Origin: Clostridium weizhouense
GTDB taxonomy: Bacteria; Bacillota; Clostridia; Clostridiales; Clostridiaceae
Assembly: GCF_019431045.1 (NCBI RefSeq)
Contig: NZ_JAHXPT010000009.1
Span: 62,001 to 126,000, forward strand
Reading direction: 5' to 3'
Length of the DNA: 64,000 nucleotides
A program made the translations under genes and the position numbers. The notes beneath the pieces were generated by a model. The model saw nothing but the letters and a program-made list of their open reading frames with translations, was not told where the DNA came from and did no database searches. Shown one piece after another: positions 17,196 to 27,675 of the stretch (position 1 is its first letter; each line of letters begins with the position of its first letter).

Positions 17196-20100
17196 ATGAA
17201 AAATATTCTTTTAAAGAAGGCTGTGGCAGCAGTACTTGCAGCTACGACTGTTTTAAGTGTTGCACCGACCGGAGTTTCAGCAGCATGGAATAAAGATAAT
17301 TATGGAAATTGGAATTGGATAGAAGGCAATTCTAGAGCTATAGGATGGAAGTCAATTGATGGAAAGTGGTATTATTTCGATTATAGTGGAAATATGAGAA
17401 AAGGTTGGATTAATGACTGGGGTGCATGGTATTATACAGATTCTACTGGTGTAATGCAAACAGGGATAATCGAAATTGATGGTAAGGTTTATGCTTTTGG
17501 TGGGAATGGAATTATGCAGACAGGCAATATTTCTATAAATGGTAGATCATATACATTTAATCAACAAGGTATAGCAGTAGGAGATAAAATACCAACTCCA
17601 AATAAAAGTTTTGATATAAATAACAACATCTTAGATGGGAAGTTTAAACCTCCTTATACTGAAAACGGGGAATCATGGGGAGCTAATTCAAATAATTCTT
17701 CTTATAAAGAGGATGAAGAAGATGATATATTTGATGATGTTAAGGAAGTAAAGGTTAAATTTAAAGTTACTTTTGATTCAAATGGTGGAAGTAAGGTATC
17801 ATCAATAAGTGGAATAAAAGCAGGAAAAACAATAGAGTTACCAGATGAGCCTACAAAAGATGGCTATGAATTTGATGGATGGTATAAAGATGAAGATTTT
17901 GATAAGGAATTTACAGATGATACAAAAGTAAGATCTAATCTTAAATTACATGCTAAATGGGTTAAAAAGGGTTCTTCTGGTGGATCTGAATCAGGTTCAG
18001 GAAATGAAAATAATGGATCAGATAATGAACAAGTACAACTTGTAAAGGTAACTTCAAAAGTATTTACCAATGATTCAGGGGTAAGTAGCGTTAAAGTAAC
18101 TGCAAATGCAAAGAATTTTGCATCTGGAACAAAAGCAACTATTGAATTAATTGATAAAATCACAGGACAAGTAGTAGAAGGAAAAACACAAACTGTAGGA
18201 ATAAATAGCAATGGATATATAGGATGCACATTTACAGATATGATACCAGGAACCTTTACTGCTAAGGTAACAGTAGGAAAAGTAAGTGTAAGTTCAGAAG
18301 AGTTTAAGGTGTTATCAAAGAATGATATATCAAATACTGATATTCAAAATGCAGCAGATAATCTTAAATTAGGTGATGTAAGCTTAGTAACTTCTGATTT
18401 AAATTTACCAACAACAGGAGCATATGGAACTACAATTAAATGGACAGCTAATAATCTTGATGGAGAAACTGATAAAGTTATTACTATTGAAGAAGACTCT
18501 TCAAGTAATAACAATGTTATTGGAAAAGTAACTAGACCTGATGGAGATGGCAGTAATGTAAAAGTAAAATTAACAGCTACTATTTCAAAGGGAGATGCAA
18601 CTCCTCTAACAAAAGATTTCATTGCATATGTCAAGAGATTTAATACAAAATTGGGAAAGGCAGTAGAAGGAATAAATAATGCAGTAAATATGCAAGGTGA
18701 TGAAGATGCAAAAATATTAGCAGTTAAGGAAAAATTAACTCAAGATAATATGTTATCTATTGGAGTAAGCGAAGCTCAATATAATAAGTATAAAGATTTA
18801 GAATTGACATCTGATAAAGAACAAGTTTATCAATTAGGTGTTGCAAAGGCAGTTTATGCTGATATAAAATCTAGAAATTATATATCAGGAAATTCTAATG
18901 AAAATGTATATAAAAAAGAACTTGAAAGTGAAGCAATAGGAATTTCAAATATATTTAATATGGCTGTTATAAATCAATCTAGATCAAAACAGGAAAATGA
19001 CAATAAAACAGAATCAGATAAGAAATTAAAAGAGGCAAAAGAAAAATTAACGAAAGCTATTAATGACCAATATTCTGATGGAGTTTCAAGAACCACTTTA
19101 AAAGCAAAGCAAGAAGAAAATACTAAAGAAAGTTGGAATAGATATATTTTAGCATTAACAAATGCAAAAGAAGTTGAAAGTAATGATAATGCTGTTTTAT
19201 CAAATGTAGAGGGTGCAATAAACTATTTAAATTCATCTAAGGATGCATTAACAGGTGCTCATTTAGTAACTGTTAATATTTATAAAAACGATGATGTATG
19301 GACTGATTTTTATAAAGATATGAGTTTCCAAAAAGGATTATCTACTCCAATAAAAGCAGATCGTGGAGGAGAAAGTTCATATAAGGCAACATTAACTAAA
19401 GGAGAGTATAAGATATTAGTTGATGGAAAGCCTACAGGAAAAACTATAACTGTACCAGATACTATATCTGACAATAAATTGCCTGAAGAAAATTTATATT
19501 ATTATACAGTAAAATATGAAATGAAAAACTCAGATATAACAAAGGGTGAAATTATTGCTAAGTATGGTAATACCTTAACTGGTTATTTATCTGTTAAATC
19601 TGGAGACGCTGTACTTTATGATTCTAATAATGATTTAGTGCTTACAATGAATGCTAATAGTAATGAGACAAAAGAATTTACTTATTTATGGAGTAGTATA
19701 GATGGTAAAAAAGAATCAGAATCTGCTTCATATTCAATTTCAGATTTAAAAGTACATGGGAAGGTAGACCTTGTTTGTAATGTGTATCCAAATGAAGTGA
19801 TAATAAGTAATATTAAAGGTATGGCAGCTAATGATAATTCAGGTAATGCTACAGTTACTGCAAAGGTATATAAATATGAAAGTCAAAATGCAAAGGTCGA
19901 ATTATTTAAAGATGGTGCTTTAATTGCTGCAAAGAATGGATCTGATGTGAAGATAGATGAAGATGGAAATCTTACAACTGATTTTATAGGATTAGGAAAA
20001 GGGGCATATAAAGTAAAAATAACAATAGGAGCATTAGAACGTGAATCATCAGGATACTTCTATGTTAATAAGATAGCTCAAGAGGTTTTAGATGGAGTGA

Positions 20101-21440
20101 ATGCTATTAATGATGCAATGAAAAAAGATGCTGGGGATACTAAATATTCAAATCTTGTTAACTTATTTAATACAGATGGATTCAGCAAATCTGCACAAGC
20201 TCTTGGATTAAATAAATCAGATTATGCAAATTTAATTGAATTAACTAATAAATATACAACAGAAGTTGCTAAAAGTGTTTATAGACCATTAGAGTATACC
20301 GTAGATGAAGTTGGAATCATTAGTAAGAATTTTAATAATGCAGTTATGACCCAAACAAGATTAAAGAAAAATGATGATGCTAATTTAGAAGCAACAGAAA
20401 AATTAAAAAAGGCAAGAGAAGAATTAAAAGTTACTTTAGATAATGAGATGGATGTAAACCGTACTACTTGGAAGAAAAAAGAGACAGATTACACGGAAGA
20501 AAGTTGGAGAAAATATGTACCAGCAGTAATGAATGCTGTAAAAGTTGAACAAAATCAAAACTCATCATTATCTCAAATAGAAAGTGCAACAAAAACTTTA
20601 ATAGCATCAGTATTAAAAAATGGTTATGAAGCAACTATAACTATTAATAAAGATGGTAGTGCATGGGATGGAACTGGAACAATAACATTAAAGAAAAAAT
20701 TAGATAATGGAAGCTTAGGAACTTCAATACCAGTAATGAATGATTCATTAGGTAAGGTAAAAACAAAGAGATTAGAAAGTGGAATTTATAATATATTTAT
20801 TAATAATAAGGATATAGGAGAACAAATTGAAATAAAAGATGCAGCAAATAGTTCTACAGTATTAAATTACTATACATTTAATTGCAATTTAACTGGTACA
20901 AGCTCAATAGATATTACTAGAAGTAAAGTAAGTTTAACAGAGGTTAATAATAGATCTAATAGTACTAATACAATTAAATCAGGTGATGCAGTACTTGGTG
21001 GAAATAATGTAATTATAACAGTAACACCTTCAATGATAAGTGGAATTTCAGGAATGAACGAATTTTCCTATGATTGGACAGGGGTAACTTCAGATACTAA
21101 TATAGCTACAGCGTATAAAGTATCAAGTAAATTAGATATAGGTTGTAAAATAAAGCCTAAAAATGCTGTAATAATAAATATTTTAGCTTCATCAGATGAT
21201 ACGGGAAAAGTAATTGTAACAGGTAAAGTGGATTGTGTAGTAGGTAAAGTTGCTACAGTTGAATTATTAAAGAGTAATTCTTCATTAAATCCACAAATTA
21301 TAAAAAATGATGTTGTAATACAAAGTGATGGTACATTTAATGTAGACTTTAATGCAGCAACAAGTGGAACATATTCAGCAAAAATAACAGTAGATTCAAT
21401 AACTAAGTCATCTAATAATATTGAAGTGACAAAAAAATAA
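17196..21440 (+). CDS. Large secreted choline-binding-type wall protein with duplicated module
   Basis: 1414 aa, exported. Signal peptide 1-~29 (cleaved near VSAA). Four to five CW_binding_1 repeats follow (residues ~30-130, with GWKSIDGKWYYFD and GWINDWGAWYYTD). Next is an acidic linker, then a Listeria-Bacteroides (Flg_new/InlB) repeat at ~187-257 (VTFDSNGG, FDGWYKD), and Ig-like beta domains to ~480. A ~470-residue module then appears twice (about 486-955 and 960-1414): a helical region with a FIVAR-like ESW(N/R)(R/K)Y segment, followed by beta-sandwich domains. No LPXTG anchor, so attachment should be through the N-terminal repeats to choline-bearing polymers. AGGAGAG precedes ATG. Likely an adhesin or scaffold; the ligand is unknown. 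Confidence 0.85.
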   Translation: MKNILLKKAVAAVLAATTVLSVAPTGVSAAWNKDNYGNWNWIEGNSRAIGWKSIDGKWYYFDYSGNMRKGWINDWGAWYYTDSTGVMQTGIIEIDGKVYAFGGNGIMQTGNISINGRSYTFNQQGIAVGDKIPTPNKSFDINNNILDGKFKPPYTENGESWGANSNNSSYKEDEEDDIFDDVKEVKVKFKVTFDSNGGSKVSSISGIKAGKTIELPDEPTKDGYEFDGWYKDEDFDKEFTDDTKVRSNLKLHAKWVKKGSSGGSESGSGNENNGSDNEQVQLVKVTSKVFTNDSGVSSVKVTANAKNFASGTKATIELIDKITGQVVEGKTQTVGINSNGYIGCTFTDMIPGTFTAKVTVGKVSVSSEEFKVLSKNDISNTDIQNAADNLKLGDVSLVTSDLNLPTTGAYGTTIKWTANNLDGETDKVITIEEDSSSNNNVIGKVTRPDGDGSNVKVKLTATISKGDATPLTKDFIAYVKRFNTKLGKAVEGINNAVNMQGDEDAKILAVKEKLTQDNMLSIGVSEAQYNKYKDLELTSDKEQVYQLGVAKAVYADIKSRNYISGNSNENVYKKELESEAIGISNIFNMAVINQSRSKQENDNKTESDKKLKEAKEKLTKAINDQYSDGVSRTTLKAKQEENTKESWNRYILALTNAKEVESNDNAVLSNVEGAINYLNSSKDALTGAHLVTVNIYKNDDVWTDFYKDMSFQKGLSTPIKADRGGESSYKATLTKGEYKILVDGKPTGKTITVPDTISDNKLPEENLYYYTVKYEMKNSDITKGEIIAKYGNTLTGYLSVKSGDAVLYDSNNDLVLTMNANSNETKEFTYLWSSIDGKKESESASYSISDLKVHGKVDLVCNVYPNEVIISNIKGMAANDNSGNATVTAKVYKYESQNAKVELFKDGALIAAKNGSDVKIDEDGNLTTDFIGLGKGAYKVKITIGALERESSGYFYVNKIAQEVLDGVNAINDAMKKDAGDTKYSNLVNLFNTDGFSKSAQALGLNKSDYANLIELTNKYTTEVAKSVYRPLEYTVDEVGIISKNFNNAVMTQTRLKKNDDANLEATEKLKKAREELKVTLDNEMDVNRTTWKKKETDYTEESWRKYVPAVMNAVKVEQNQNSSLSQIESATKTLIASVLKNGYEATITINKDGSAWDGTGTITLKKKLDNGSLGTSIPVMNDSLGKVKTKRLESGIYNIFINNKDIGEQIEIKDAANSSTVLNYYTFNCNLTGTSSIDITRSKVSLTEVNNRSNSTNTIKSGDAVLGGNNVIITVTPSMISGISGMNEFSYDWTGVTSDTNIATAYKVSSKLDIGCKIKPKNAVIINILASSDDTGKVIVTGKVDCVVGKVATVELLKSNSSLNPQIIKNDVVIQSDGTFNVDFNAATSGTYSAKITVDSITKSSNNIEVTKK

Positions 21441-21457
21441 ATTAAAATATTAACAGT

Positions 21458-21507
21458 AAAAGACTTAAAGTTAGCTTATTTAAAGTTGATTTTAAGTCTT
21501 TTATAAT
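21458..21507 (+). terminator. Terminator after the large wall protein
   Basis: AAAAGACTTAAA (21458-21469) pairs with TTTAAGTCTTTT (21491-21502). Confidence 0.75.
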
Positions 21508-21714
21508 AAGAGGAAATTATAGAATTTTTAAAGTTTGATAAACTTAAATTTTGGCTATAATTAAGGATAACTAAAGTTAAACTATATAGTTCAAATAAAG
21601 ATTATTTATATGTTTGATTTTAGAGAATATATTAACGATGATCATAAAATGAGTTAATCAATATGTATTTGAACTCTTTTATATGATATAATACTTTAGG
21701 CAATATATATGATT

Positions 21715-21876
21715 TTAGGCACATTCAAAAAATAATAGACCAGTATGCTCGTCTGTTTTGCGTCATACTGCGTCAGTAAATTTAGTTAATAGCTCGCTAT
21801 TAGTTAAACTTGCTTCCTTGTCTGACACAAAATATACAAAGCATCTTTGGTCTATTATTTTATTTCATGTACCTAA
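21715..21876. repeat. MITE-like palindromic element, family F copy 1
   Basis: 162 bp with ~28-base terminal inverted repeats: TTAGGCACATTC...AATAATAGACCA at the left and TGGTCTATTATT...ATGTACCTAA at the right. The interior is also self-complementary in part (GTTAATAGC/GCTATTAG). No coding capacity. A decayed copy is at 32361-32513, and related ends occur around 30240-30324. Confidence 0.75.
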
Positions 21877-22020
21877 CTAGATATATATTGTAATTTGCAA
21901 ATATATATTTTAATATTAATATTGTATTTGCAATAAGGCACATTTCTCTTATGTGTCTAAACTCTAAAAAATCTTAAAGTGATTTTTATTACTATTAATG
22001 CGTTTTAATTATTTTTGAAG

Positions 22021-22057
22021 ATGTTTTAAGGTTAAAATTTATATTTACTTAAAACAT
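22021..22057. repeat. Short family D-type palindrome
   Basis: ATGTTTTAAG (22021-22030) and CTTAAAACAT (22048-22057) form a perfect 10-bp stem with an AT-rich loop. Confidence 0.5.
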
Positions 22058-22185
22058 AATTTGATTTTAGACTTAAATAAGTTGCATTTATAATTTTGTG
22101 TTATATATGTCTACTGCAATAAACATAATTATTTTGTAATGCAAATTATATAGTGCAGCTTATATGTTTTTTTGTTTTTAGGGAA

Positions 22186-22290
22186 TTATAGAATTTAAAA
22201 AAATATATTTTTAAAAAGCCTGTGGCTTTCAACCACAATTGTGCATTGTCAACTGTCAATTGTAAACTGAAAGATGGCACAGTCACTTTT
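22186..22290. repeat. Dispersed palindromic repeat, family A copy 3 (left part deleted)
   Basis: It keeps AAAGCCTGTGGCTTTCAA, GCATTGTCAACTGTCAATTG and the terminal ATGGCACAGTCACTTTTG, but lacks the left GACAATTGACAATG arm. It lies ~100 bases upstream of prfC. Confidence 0.75.
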
Positions 22291-22391
22291 GTTATTTAGC
22301 ATTTGGAATTATATATTATTATAGTGTTTAAGATATAACTTAAGCATGATTTAAGATACAAGTAATTAAAAAAAATTAGGGAGGAATTATT

Positions 22392-23987
22392 TTGGCTGAT
22401 TATATAAATGAAATTCAAAAGAGAAGAACTTTTGCGATTATTTCCCATCCTGATGCCGGAAAAACTACATTAACAGAAAAGTTTTTATTATATGGAGGTG
22501 CTATTAGACTTGCAGGTTCTGTTAAAGCAAGAAAAGCATCTAAACATGCAGTTTCTGACTGGATGGAAATAGAAAAACAAAGAGGTATCTCAGTTACTTC
22601 CTCTGTTATGCAATTTAACTATAATGATCATTGTATTAATATATTAGATACTCCAGGTCACCAAGACTTCTCAGAAGATACATATAGAACACTTATGGCA
22701 GCAGATAGTGCAGTAATGGTTGTAGATGCTGCAAAAGGTATAGAGGATCAAACAAGAAAGTTATTCCATGTTGCATCTTTAAGAGAAATGCCTATTTTTA
22801 CTTTTGTAAATAAAATGGATAGAGAAGCTAAAGATCCATTTGGTTTACTTGAAGATATTGAAAATGAATTAGGAATTAAAACTTATCCAATGAACTGGCC
22901 AATAGGTTCAGGTAAGGAATTTAAAGGTGTATATGAAAGAGATAATAATAGAATTATAGCTTTCAATGGTGGAAATCATGGTCAAAATGAAGTTGAGGCT
23001 ATAGAAGGTTCTCCAGATGATCCTAAGTTTAGAGAAATTTTAGGGGAAGCACTTCATGATAAGTTAATGGAAGATATTGAACTTCTAGACATTGCTGGAG
23101 ATGATTTAGATTTAGATGCTGTAAGAAGAGGAGAATTAACTCCAGTATTCTTCGGTTCAGCATTAACAAACTTTGGTGTAGAACCATTTTTAGAACATTT
23201 CTTAGAAATGACTACATCACCACTTGCAAGAAATTCTACAGAAGGACGTATTGATCCATTTGAAGATAAATTTTCTGCATTTGTATTTAAGATACAAGCT
23301 AATATGAATAAAGCACATAGAGATAGAATTGCTTTTATGAGAATTTGTTCAGGTAAGTTTAATAAAGGTGAAGATGTATACCATATGCAAGGCGAAAAGA
23401 AAATTAAACTTGCACAACCTCAACAATTTATGGCTCAAGATAGAGAAATTGTTGAAGAAGCTTATGCAGGAGATATCATAGGGGTATTTGACCCAGGTAT
23501 ATTCTCAATAGGTGATACATTGTGTTCTCCATCAAAGAAATTTAAATTTGAAGGAATTCCAGTATTTGCACCAGAACATTTTGCAAGAGTAAGACCAGTG
23601 GATACTATGAAGAGAAAGCAATTTATAAAAGGTGTTACTCAAATAGCTCAAGAAGGAGCAATTCAAGTATTTAAAGAAATACATATAGGTATGGAAGAAA
23701 TTATAGTTGGAGTTGTTGGTGTGCTTCAATTTGAAGTTCTTGAATATAGATTAAATAATGAATATAATGTTGATATCAAGATGGATAGATTATCTTATAG
23801 ATATGTTAGATGGATTGAAAATAAAGATGTTGATATGGACACTTTAAATTTAACATCAGATACTAAGAAAGTTAAAGATCTTAAAGATAGAAACTTACTT
23901 ATATTCCAAAATGATTGGGGCATAAGCTGGGCTCTAGAGCATAATAAGGGATTGGTACTTTCATCTGTAGGTAAGAGTGAAGATTAG
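22392..23987 (+). CDS. prfC: Peptide chain release factor 3
   Basis: 531-aa translational GTPase that recycles RF1/RF2 from the ribosome. G1 HPDAGKTTLTEKF, switch I with RGISVTSS, G3 DTPGHQDFSEDT, and G4 NKMDRE mark an EF-G-like G domain. The KARKASKHAVSDWMEIEKQ segment and the overall size are specific to RF3 rather than EF-G or LepA. The start is TTG 22392, eight bases after GGGAGG. It is monocistronic, closed by a strong terminator. Confidence 0.95.
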   Translation: MADYINEIQKRRTFAIISHPDAGKTTLTEKFLLYGGAIRLAGSVKARKASKHAVSDWMEIEKQRGISVTSSVMQFNYNDHCINILDTPGHQDFSEDTYRTLMAADSAVMVVDAAKGIEDQTRKLFHVASLREMPIFTFVNKMDREAKDPFGLLEDIENELGIKTYPMNWPIGSGKEFKGVYERDNNRIIAFNGGNHGQNEVEAIEGSPDDPKFREILGEALHDKLMEDIELLDIAGDDLDLDAVRRGELTPVFFGSALTNFGVEPFLEHFLEMTTSPLARNSTEGRIDPFEDKFSAFVFKIQANMNKAHRDRIAFMRICSGKFNKGEDVYHMQGEKKIKLAQPQQFMAQDREIVEEAYAGDIIGVFDPGIFSIGDTLCSPSKKFKFEGIPVFAPEHFARVRPVDTMKRKQFIKGVTQIAQEGAIQVFKEIHIGMEEIIVGVVGVLQFEVLEYRLNNEYNVDIKMDRLSYRYVRWIENKDVDMDTLNLTSDTKKVKDLKDRNLLIFQNDWGISWALEHNKGLVLSSVGKSED

Positions 23988-24066
23988 ATTTTAAATATGA
24001 AAATTAATAATACTATTTAAAATTAAATGTGTAATTAAAAGATAATAATATTGCCAATATTAGATG

Positions 24067-24107
24067 AAAAGTAGTAGCTTTTTAATTTTAAAAGCTACTA
24101 CTTTTTT
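24067..24107 (+). terminator. Terminator after prfC
   Basis: AAAAGTAGTAGCTTTT (24067-24082) pairs perfectly with AAAAGCTACTACTTTT (24090-24105), then Ts. Confidence 0.85.
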
Positions 24108-24127
24108 GAGTGTGTGTAAATAATTAT

Positions 24128-24153
24128 ATACCCCTGGGGTACCCCAGGGGTAT
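24128..24153. promoter_or_regulatory. 26-bp perfect GC-rich palindrome
   Basis: ATACCCCTGGGGT followed by its exact complement ACCCCAGGGGTAT. It can also be read as two overlapping TACCCC-N-GGGGTA sites. In a region this AT-rich it stands out. The half-site pattern resembles operators of the CsoR/CstR metal- and sulfur-sensing repressors. No such regulator or transporter gene is adjacent, so the target is unclear. Confidence 0.6.
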
Positions 24154-24351
24154 GTTAGGACAAAAATCTGATTTTTATTCATAAAATTAAAAAATAAATA
24201 AAAAGTTTGTATTGACGTAGTTGTTATATAAAGAATTTTATACAATAATCGAAAATATATGGTAACATATTTTTCTATAGTTAAATTTAATGGTTTTTTA
24301 CATAATCAAGGAGAAAAAAATGTTTAAAATTGTTATAATTAAATTGATATT

Positions 24352-24468
24352 TAATATATACTCTAATTACGTTATTACATTTTAAATTTTTTATAAAAGT
24401 TTTATAGAATTTTTAATAGAAAATTATTTGTTTAATTAATAATATCTAGTTAGAAGCATATATAATAT
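24352..24468 (+). repeat. Dispersed AT-rich element, family B copy 2
   Basis: It shares TAATATATACTCTAATTACG, TTATTACATTTTAAA and AATTAATAATATCTAGTTAG with copy 1 but lacks the right end. It lies just before the next gene. Confidence 0.65.
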
Positions 24469-24514
24469 TTAATTGATAGGAATAAATTTGGACAATCTAT
24501 AAGGGGGGATAATC

Positions 24515-25150
24515 ATGACAATTTTAGATTTATTAAATCAAACATATACTAATAATAAATTGATAGAGAAATCATTACAAATTATTAAAGAGAGTTATAT
24601 AAATCTTGTAAATGATAATTATGAATTAGTTCTTAACGAGATAGGAAAATTAACTGTAAAAATGCCAAGTCTGGAAAAGAAGGATGAATATATTTATAAA
24701 GATATAAGTGAATATGAATACTCTTTAGTAATGTGTATGAGAATTTCAACTATAATTAATGAAGAAGGACATAAATATGTATTAGCTAAGTTTATGGAGA
24801 TATATAAAGATAAGCTAGAACTATTTTTTAAAGATGTTAATAATGTTGACAAGCTTATGGAAAAAGTAAAAAATACTAAAAGTAAAATAGATTATATTAC
24901 TTATTTTTCAATAGGAGGATCAATTTTACTTGGAATTTTTATGTTTATATTTAAAGAGCTTTCTAATAATGTAAGATATCTACTTACATTAGGAGTTACT
25001 CTATTATTTACAGTAGGGTTAGTAGAGCAATTTACTAAAGAAGCTCAAATTAAAAAAATAGTAGATGCTTATATTAGTATAATCAAAACAGACTGGTATA
25101 GAAAAGAATTAAGAAGACAATATATATTTCTTTGCAATTTTACAGGATAA
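24515..25150 (+). CDS. Protein of unknown function with two C-terminal membrane helices
   Basis: 211 aa. Residues 1-~125 are soluble, mostly helical and rich in Lys and Glu. Two hydrophobic segments (about 130-147 and 154-170) are separated by a short loop, followed by a basic tail. ATG follows AGGGGGGAT. No family recognised. The layout suggests a cytoplasmic helical domain tethered to the membrane. It is a single gene, convergent with a chemoreceptor. Confidence 0.7.
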   Translation: MTILDLLNQTYTNNKLIEKSLQIIKESYINLVNDNYELVLNEIGKLTVKMPSLEKKDEYIYKDISEYEYSLVMCMRISTIINEEGHKYVLAKFMEIYKDKLELFFKDVNNVDKLMEKVKNTKSKIDYITYFSIGGSILLGIFMFIFKELSNNVRYLLTLGVTLLFTVGLVEQFTKEAQIKKIVDAYISIIKTDWYRKELRRQYIFLCNFTG

Positions 25151-25204
25151 AAAATAAAGGCTATCCAAATGATATAGTCTGGATAGCGCTTTAATTAATT
25201 TTTA

Positions 25205-26902
25205 TTAAATTTTAAAATTACTAACAGTAGAAACTAATTTAAAAGTACTATCATTAACTTCTTCAAGTAAGTTTATCATAGTATTAGATTTTTCAGATAT
25301 AATATTCATTTTTTTACTAATATTGTTTGTTCCATTTGCAGACTCATTATTTGCAGAATTTATTTGCTTTATAGATTCTACAACAGTACCAATTGAAATA
25401 CTCATTTTATTTGAAGTCTCATTAAAATCAGTTGTCATATTATTAATAATATTGGCATCATTACTATATTGTTCTCCAGTTTTAACAATCATATTATAAT
25501 CTTGTATGACTTGACTATTTATAAATTCCACCATTTCTTTTGATGTATTTACTAGATTTTCAACTGTATTAATAATCATATCATTAACTGTTTTTATTTC
25601 AGAAACAGTAGTTTTTGAATCATCTGCAAGCTTTTTAATTTGGTTAGCTACAACAGCAAAGCCTTTTCCAGCTTCTCCTGCACGTTCTGCTTCAATTGAT
25701 GCATTTAATGATAATAAATTAGTTTGAGAGGCTATTTGTAATACAGATTCAGATAAAATATTGATTTTTTCTACCTCTTTAGATTTTTCGATAGCTTCTA
25801 AAAGTTTTTGTTGAGTTTCAACATTAATTTTTTCTGCTTTTTCCTTAGAATTAATAGCTATATTTTTAAGTGTGTTAGCTCTTTCTGTAATTAAAAATGA
25901 ATTTTCAGATTCATTTTTAGCCTTTGTTGTAATTGCATCAAGATAAGAGTTAATTTTGGATGTTATTAAACTTACTTCTTCTGTAGATGCAGCTGTTTCT
26001 TCCATTCCGCTGGAAAGCTTTTCTGTTGAAGCAAACATATCTTGTATTAAATAATCCAATTCATCAATGTTTTTATTGGTATTTTTAAGCTTGTGTTCAA
26101 CAATATTAGATTCATTAACAATAACTTTAACTATATTTCTAAAGGACTCCTGCATTAGATTGAAATTTTTTGCTAATTCACCAATTTCATCATTACTAGT
26201 AAAATCAATATGTTGAGTTAAATCACCTTCATTATTAGCCATAGATTTTAATTTTGATAAAATTTTTGTTATTGGATTTACAATGTTTTTAGTAATAAAT
26301 ATCCATGATAATATTGTTATTATTACTGAAATTATAATAGATATCATTATAATGGTTATAGTGTTTTTAATAGAGTTTTCTATATTTTTTATAGATTTAC
26401 TAATATTTTTAGTAGAAGATTCCTTATATTTATCTACTTTATCATTAATTAATTCTGCTGTAGTATCAAAATCTTCCATATATAAGTTACCTTCTTGCGG
26501 ACCACCATTAATATATGCATTTGCCATATTTTTCCCGGTTTCGTAATAGGGATTAAAACTTTTTTCTATACTTTCAATATCTTTTATATTTTCAGGATTT
26601 ATCTTTTTTAGTTTTTGAGTTATAGATTTTATATTCTGTGCATATTTTTCAGCATTATCAAAGCCATCATCAAATCCTTCAGCAGCTCTTGTTGCACTTA
26701 TGTCAGTAAGCCATTGTTGAACTTGTACAACATCAAGTTTTAACTCATCAGCCATTGAGCTAGTAGTAAAATGTTTTTCATTCATTTCTTTTACTAATTT
26801 TAAATTATTATTTGTGTAAATAAATTGAATTACCATAAAACCTATAAAAAATATCAGCATAAAAAAAACAGGTACAAGTATTTTTAGTTTTATACTTTTC
26901 AT
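25205..26902 (-). CDS. Methyl-accepting chemotaxis protein
   Basis: 565-aa transmembrane chemoreceptor. TM1 is at residues ~8-28. A 150-residue four-helix-type extracellular sensor contains [21 protein letters not shown]2 is near 185-205, followed by HAMP (~208-260). The signalling tip is in the [28 protein letters not shown] region, where the usual EAARAGE is EAERAGE. The sensor type resembles 4HB/HBM receptors for small ligands. ATG follows AAAAGGAGAA. It is divergent from an ECF sigma gene. The ligand is unknown. Confidence 0.92.
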   Translation of the reverse strand: MKSIKLKILVPVFFMLIFFIGFMVIQFIYTNNNLKLVKEMNEKHFTTSSMADELKLDVVQVQQWLTDISATRAAEGFDDGFDNAEKYAQNIKSITQKLKKINPENIKDIESIEKSFNPYYETGKNMANAYINGGPQEGNLYMEDFDTTAELINDKVDKYKESSTKNISKSIKNIENSIKNTITIIMISIIISVIITILSWIFITKNIVNPITKILSKLKSMANNEGDLTQHIDFTSNDEIGELAKNFNLMQESFRNIVKVIVNESNIVEHKLKNTNKNIDELDYLIQDMFASTEKLSSGMEETAASTEEVSLITSKINSYLDAITTKAKNESENSFLITERANTLKNIAINSKEKAEKINVETQQKLLEAIEKSKEVEKINILSESVLQIASQTNLLSLNASIEAERAGEAGKGFAVVANQIKKLADDSKTTVSEIKTVNDMIINTVENLVNTSKEMVEFINSQVIQDYNMIVKTGEQYSNDANIINNMTTDFNETSNKMSISIGTVVESIKQINSANNESANGTNNISKKMNIISEKSNTMINLLEEVNDSTFKLVSTVSNFKI

Positions 26903-27174
26903 ATAAAGTTCTCCTTTTCTATTTTCTTTAGTAAATAAATTGAAATTTATCCATATTATAATAAAATTATAAAAAATTAAAAAAATACCAGTTATTTAAG
27001 TGATTTTTTAATATTATACCATTTTAAATTGGTATATACCATTAGGTCGGAAATACTTTTGAGTTTTTATAATTTATTTTTTATGTTACTATATTCTGAT
27101 TAGTAGTTAATATAAAAAATAAAAAATGCAACATTTTATCTTCTTTAGTTGTTTTAATAAATGAGGGGGTAATT

Positions 27175-27675
27175 ATGATGAATGATATTTCATTGCGTAC
27201 GGATGAAATTATATCAGAAGATTTAGAGAAATATGGAAATATGTTACTTAGGCTTTCATATTCATATATGAAAAATATCCATGATTCAGAAGATATACTT
27301 CAAGATGTTTTAATAAAGCTAATTAAAAATAAAGATGATTTTAAAAATGAAGAACATAAAAAATCATGGCTTCTTTGTGTAACTAGAAATCTTTGTATAA
27401 ATAAATTAAAATCTTCATGGTTTAAATATAGAGAATCGTTAATAGAACTTCCTCATTATGATAATTATACAGAGGGGAATGCCGATGTATTTGAAGCAGT
27501 AATGAATTTACCAATAAAATATAGAGAGGTAATACATTTATTTTATTATGAAGATTATACTACGGCTAATATTGCTTTGATAATTGGTAAGAAAGAGTCT
27601 ACGGTACGTTCTTTATTACATAGAGCTAGAAAAATACTTAAAAAGACATTGAAAGGAGGATATGATTTTGAGTAA
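27175..27675 (+). CDS. ECF-family RNA polymerase sigma factor
   Basis: 166 aa with only the sigma-2 and sigma-4 regions of an ECF factor. Region 2 (about 15-80) has DSEDILQDVLIKL and KSWLLCVTRNLCINK. Region 4 (about 110-160) has LPIKYREVIHLFYYEDYTTA and the helix-turn-helix KKESTVRSLLHRARKIL. ATG follows GAGGGGG. The next gene overlaps by 8 bases and encodes a membrane protein, the usual anti-sigma arrangement. The target promoters cannot be seen. Confidence 0.9.
   Translation: MMNDISLRTDEIISEDLEKYGNMLLRLSYSYMKNIHDSEDILQDVLIKLIKNKDDFKNEEHKKSWLLCVTRNLCINKLKSSWFKYRESLIELPHYDNYTEGNADVFEAVMNLPIKYREVIHLFYYEDYTTANIALIIGKKESTVRSLLHRARKILKKTLKGGYDFE

Noticed and set aside
17864-18634. Minus-strand open frames inside the large wall-protein gene.
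   Set aside because: They lack ribosome sites and are mirror images of a well-supported coding frame.
27017-27034. TACCA...TGGTA symmetric sequence between the chemoreceptor and sigma genes, considered as an operator.
   Set aside because: Only five-base arms match in AT-rich DNA, and no second copy was found.
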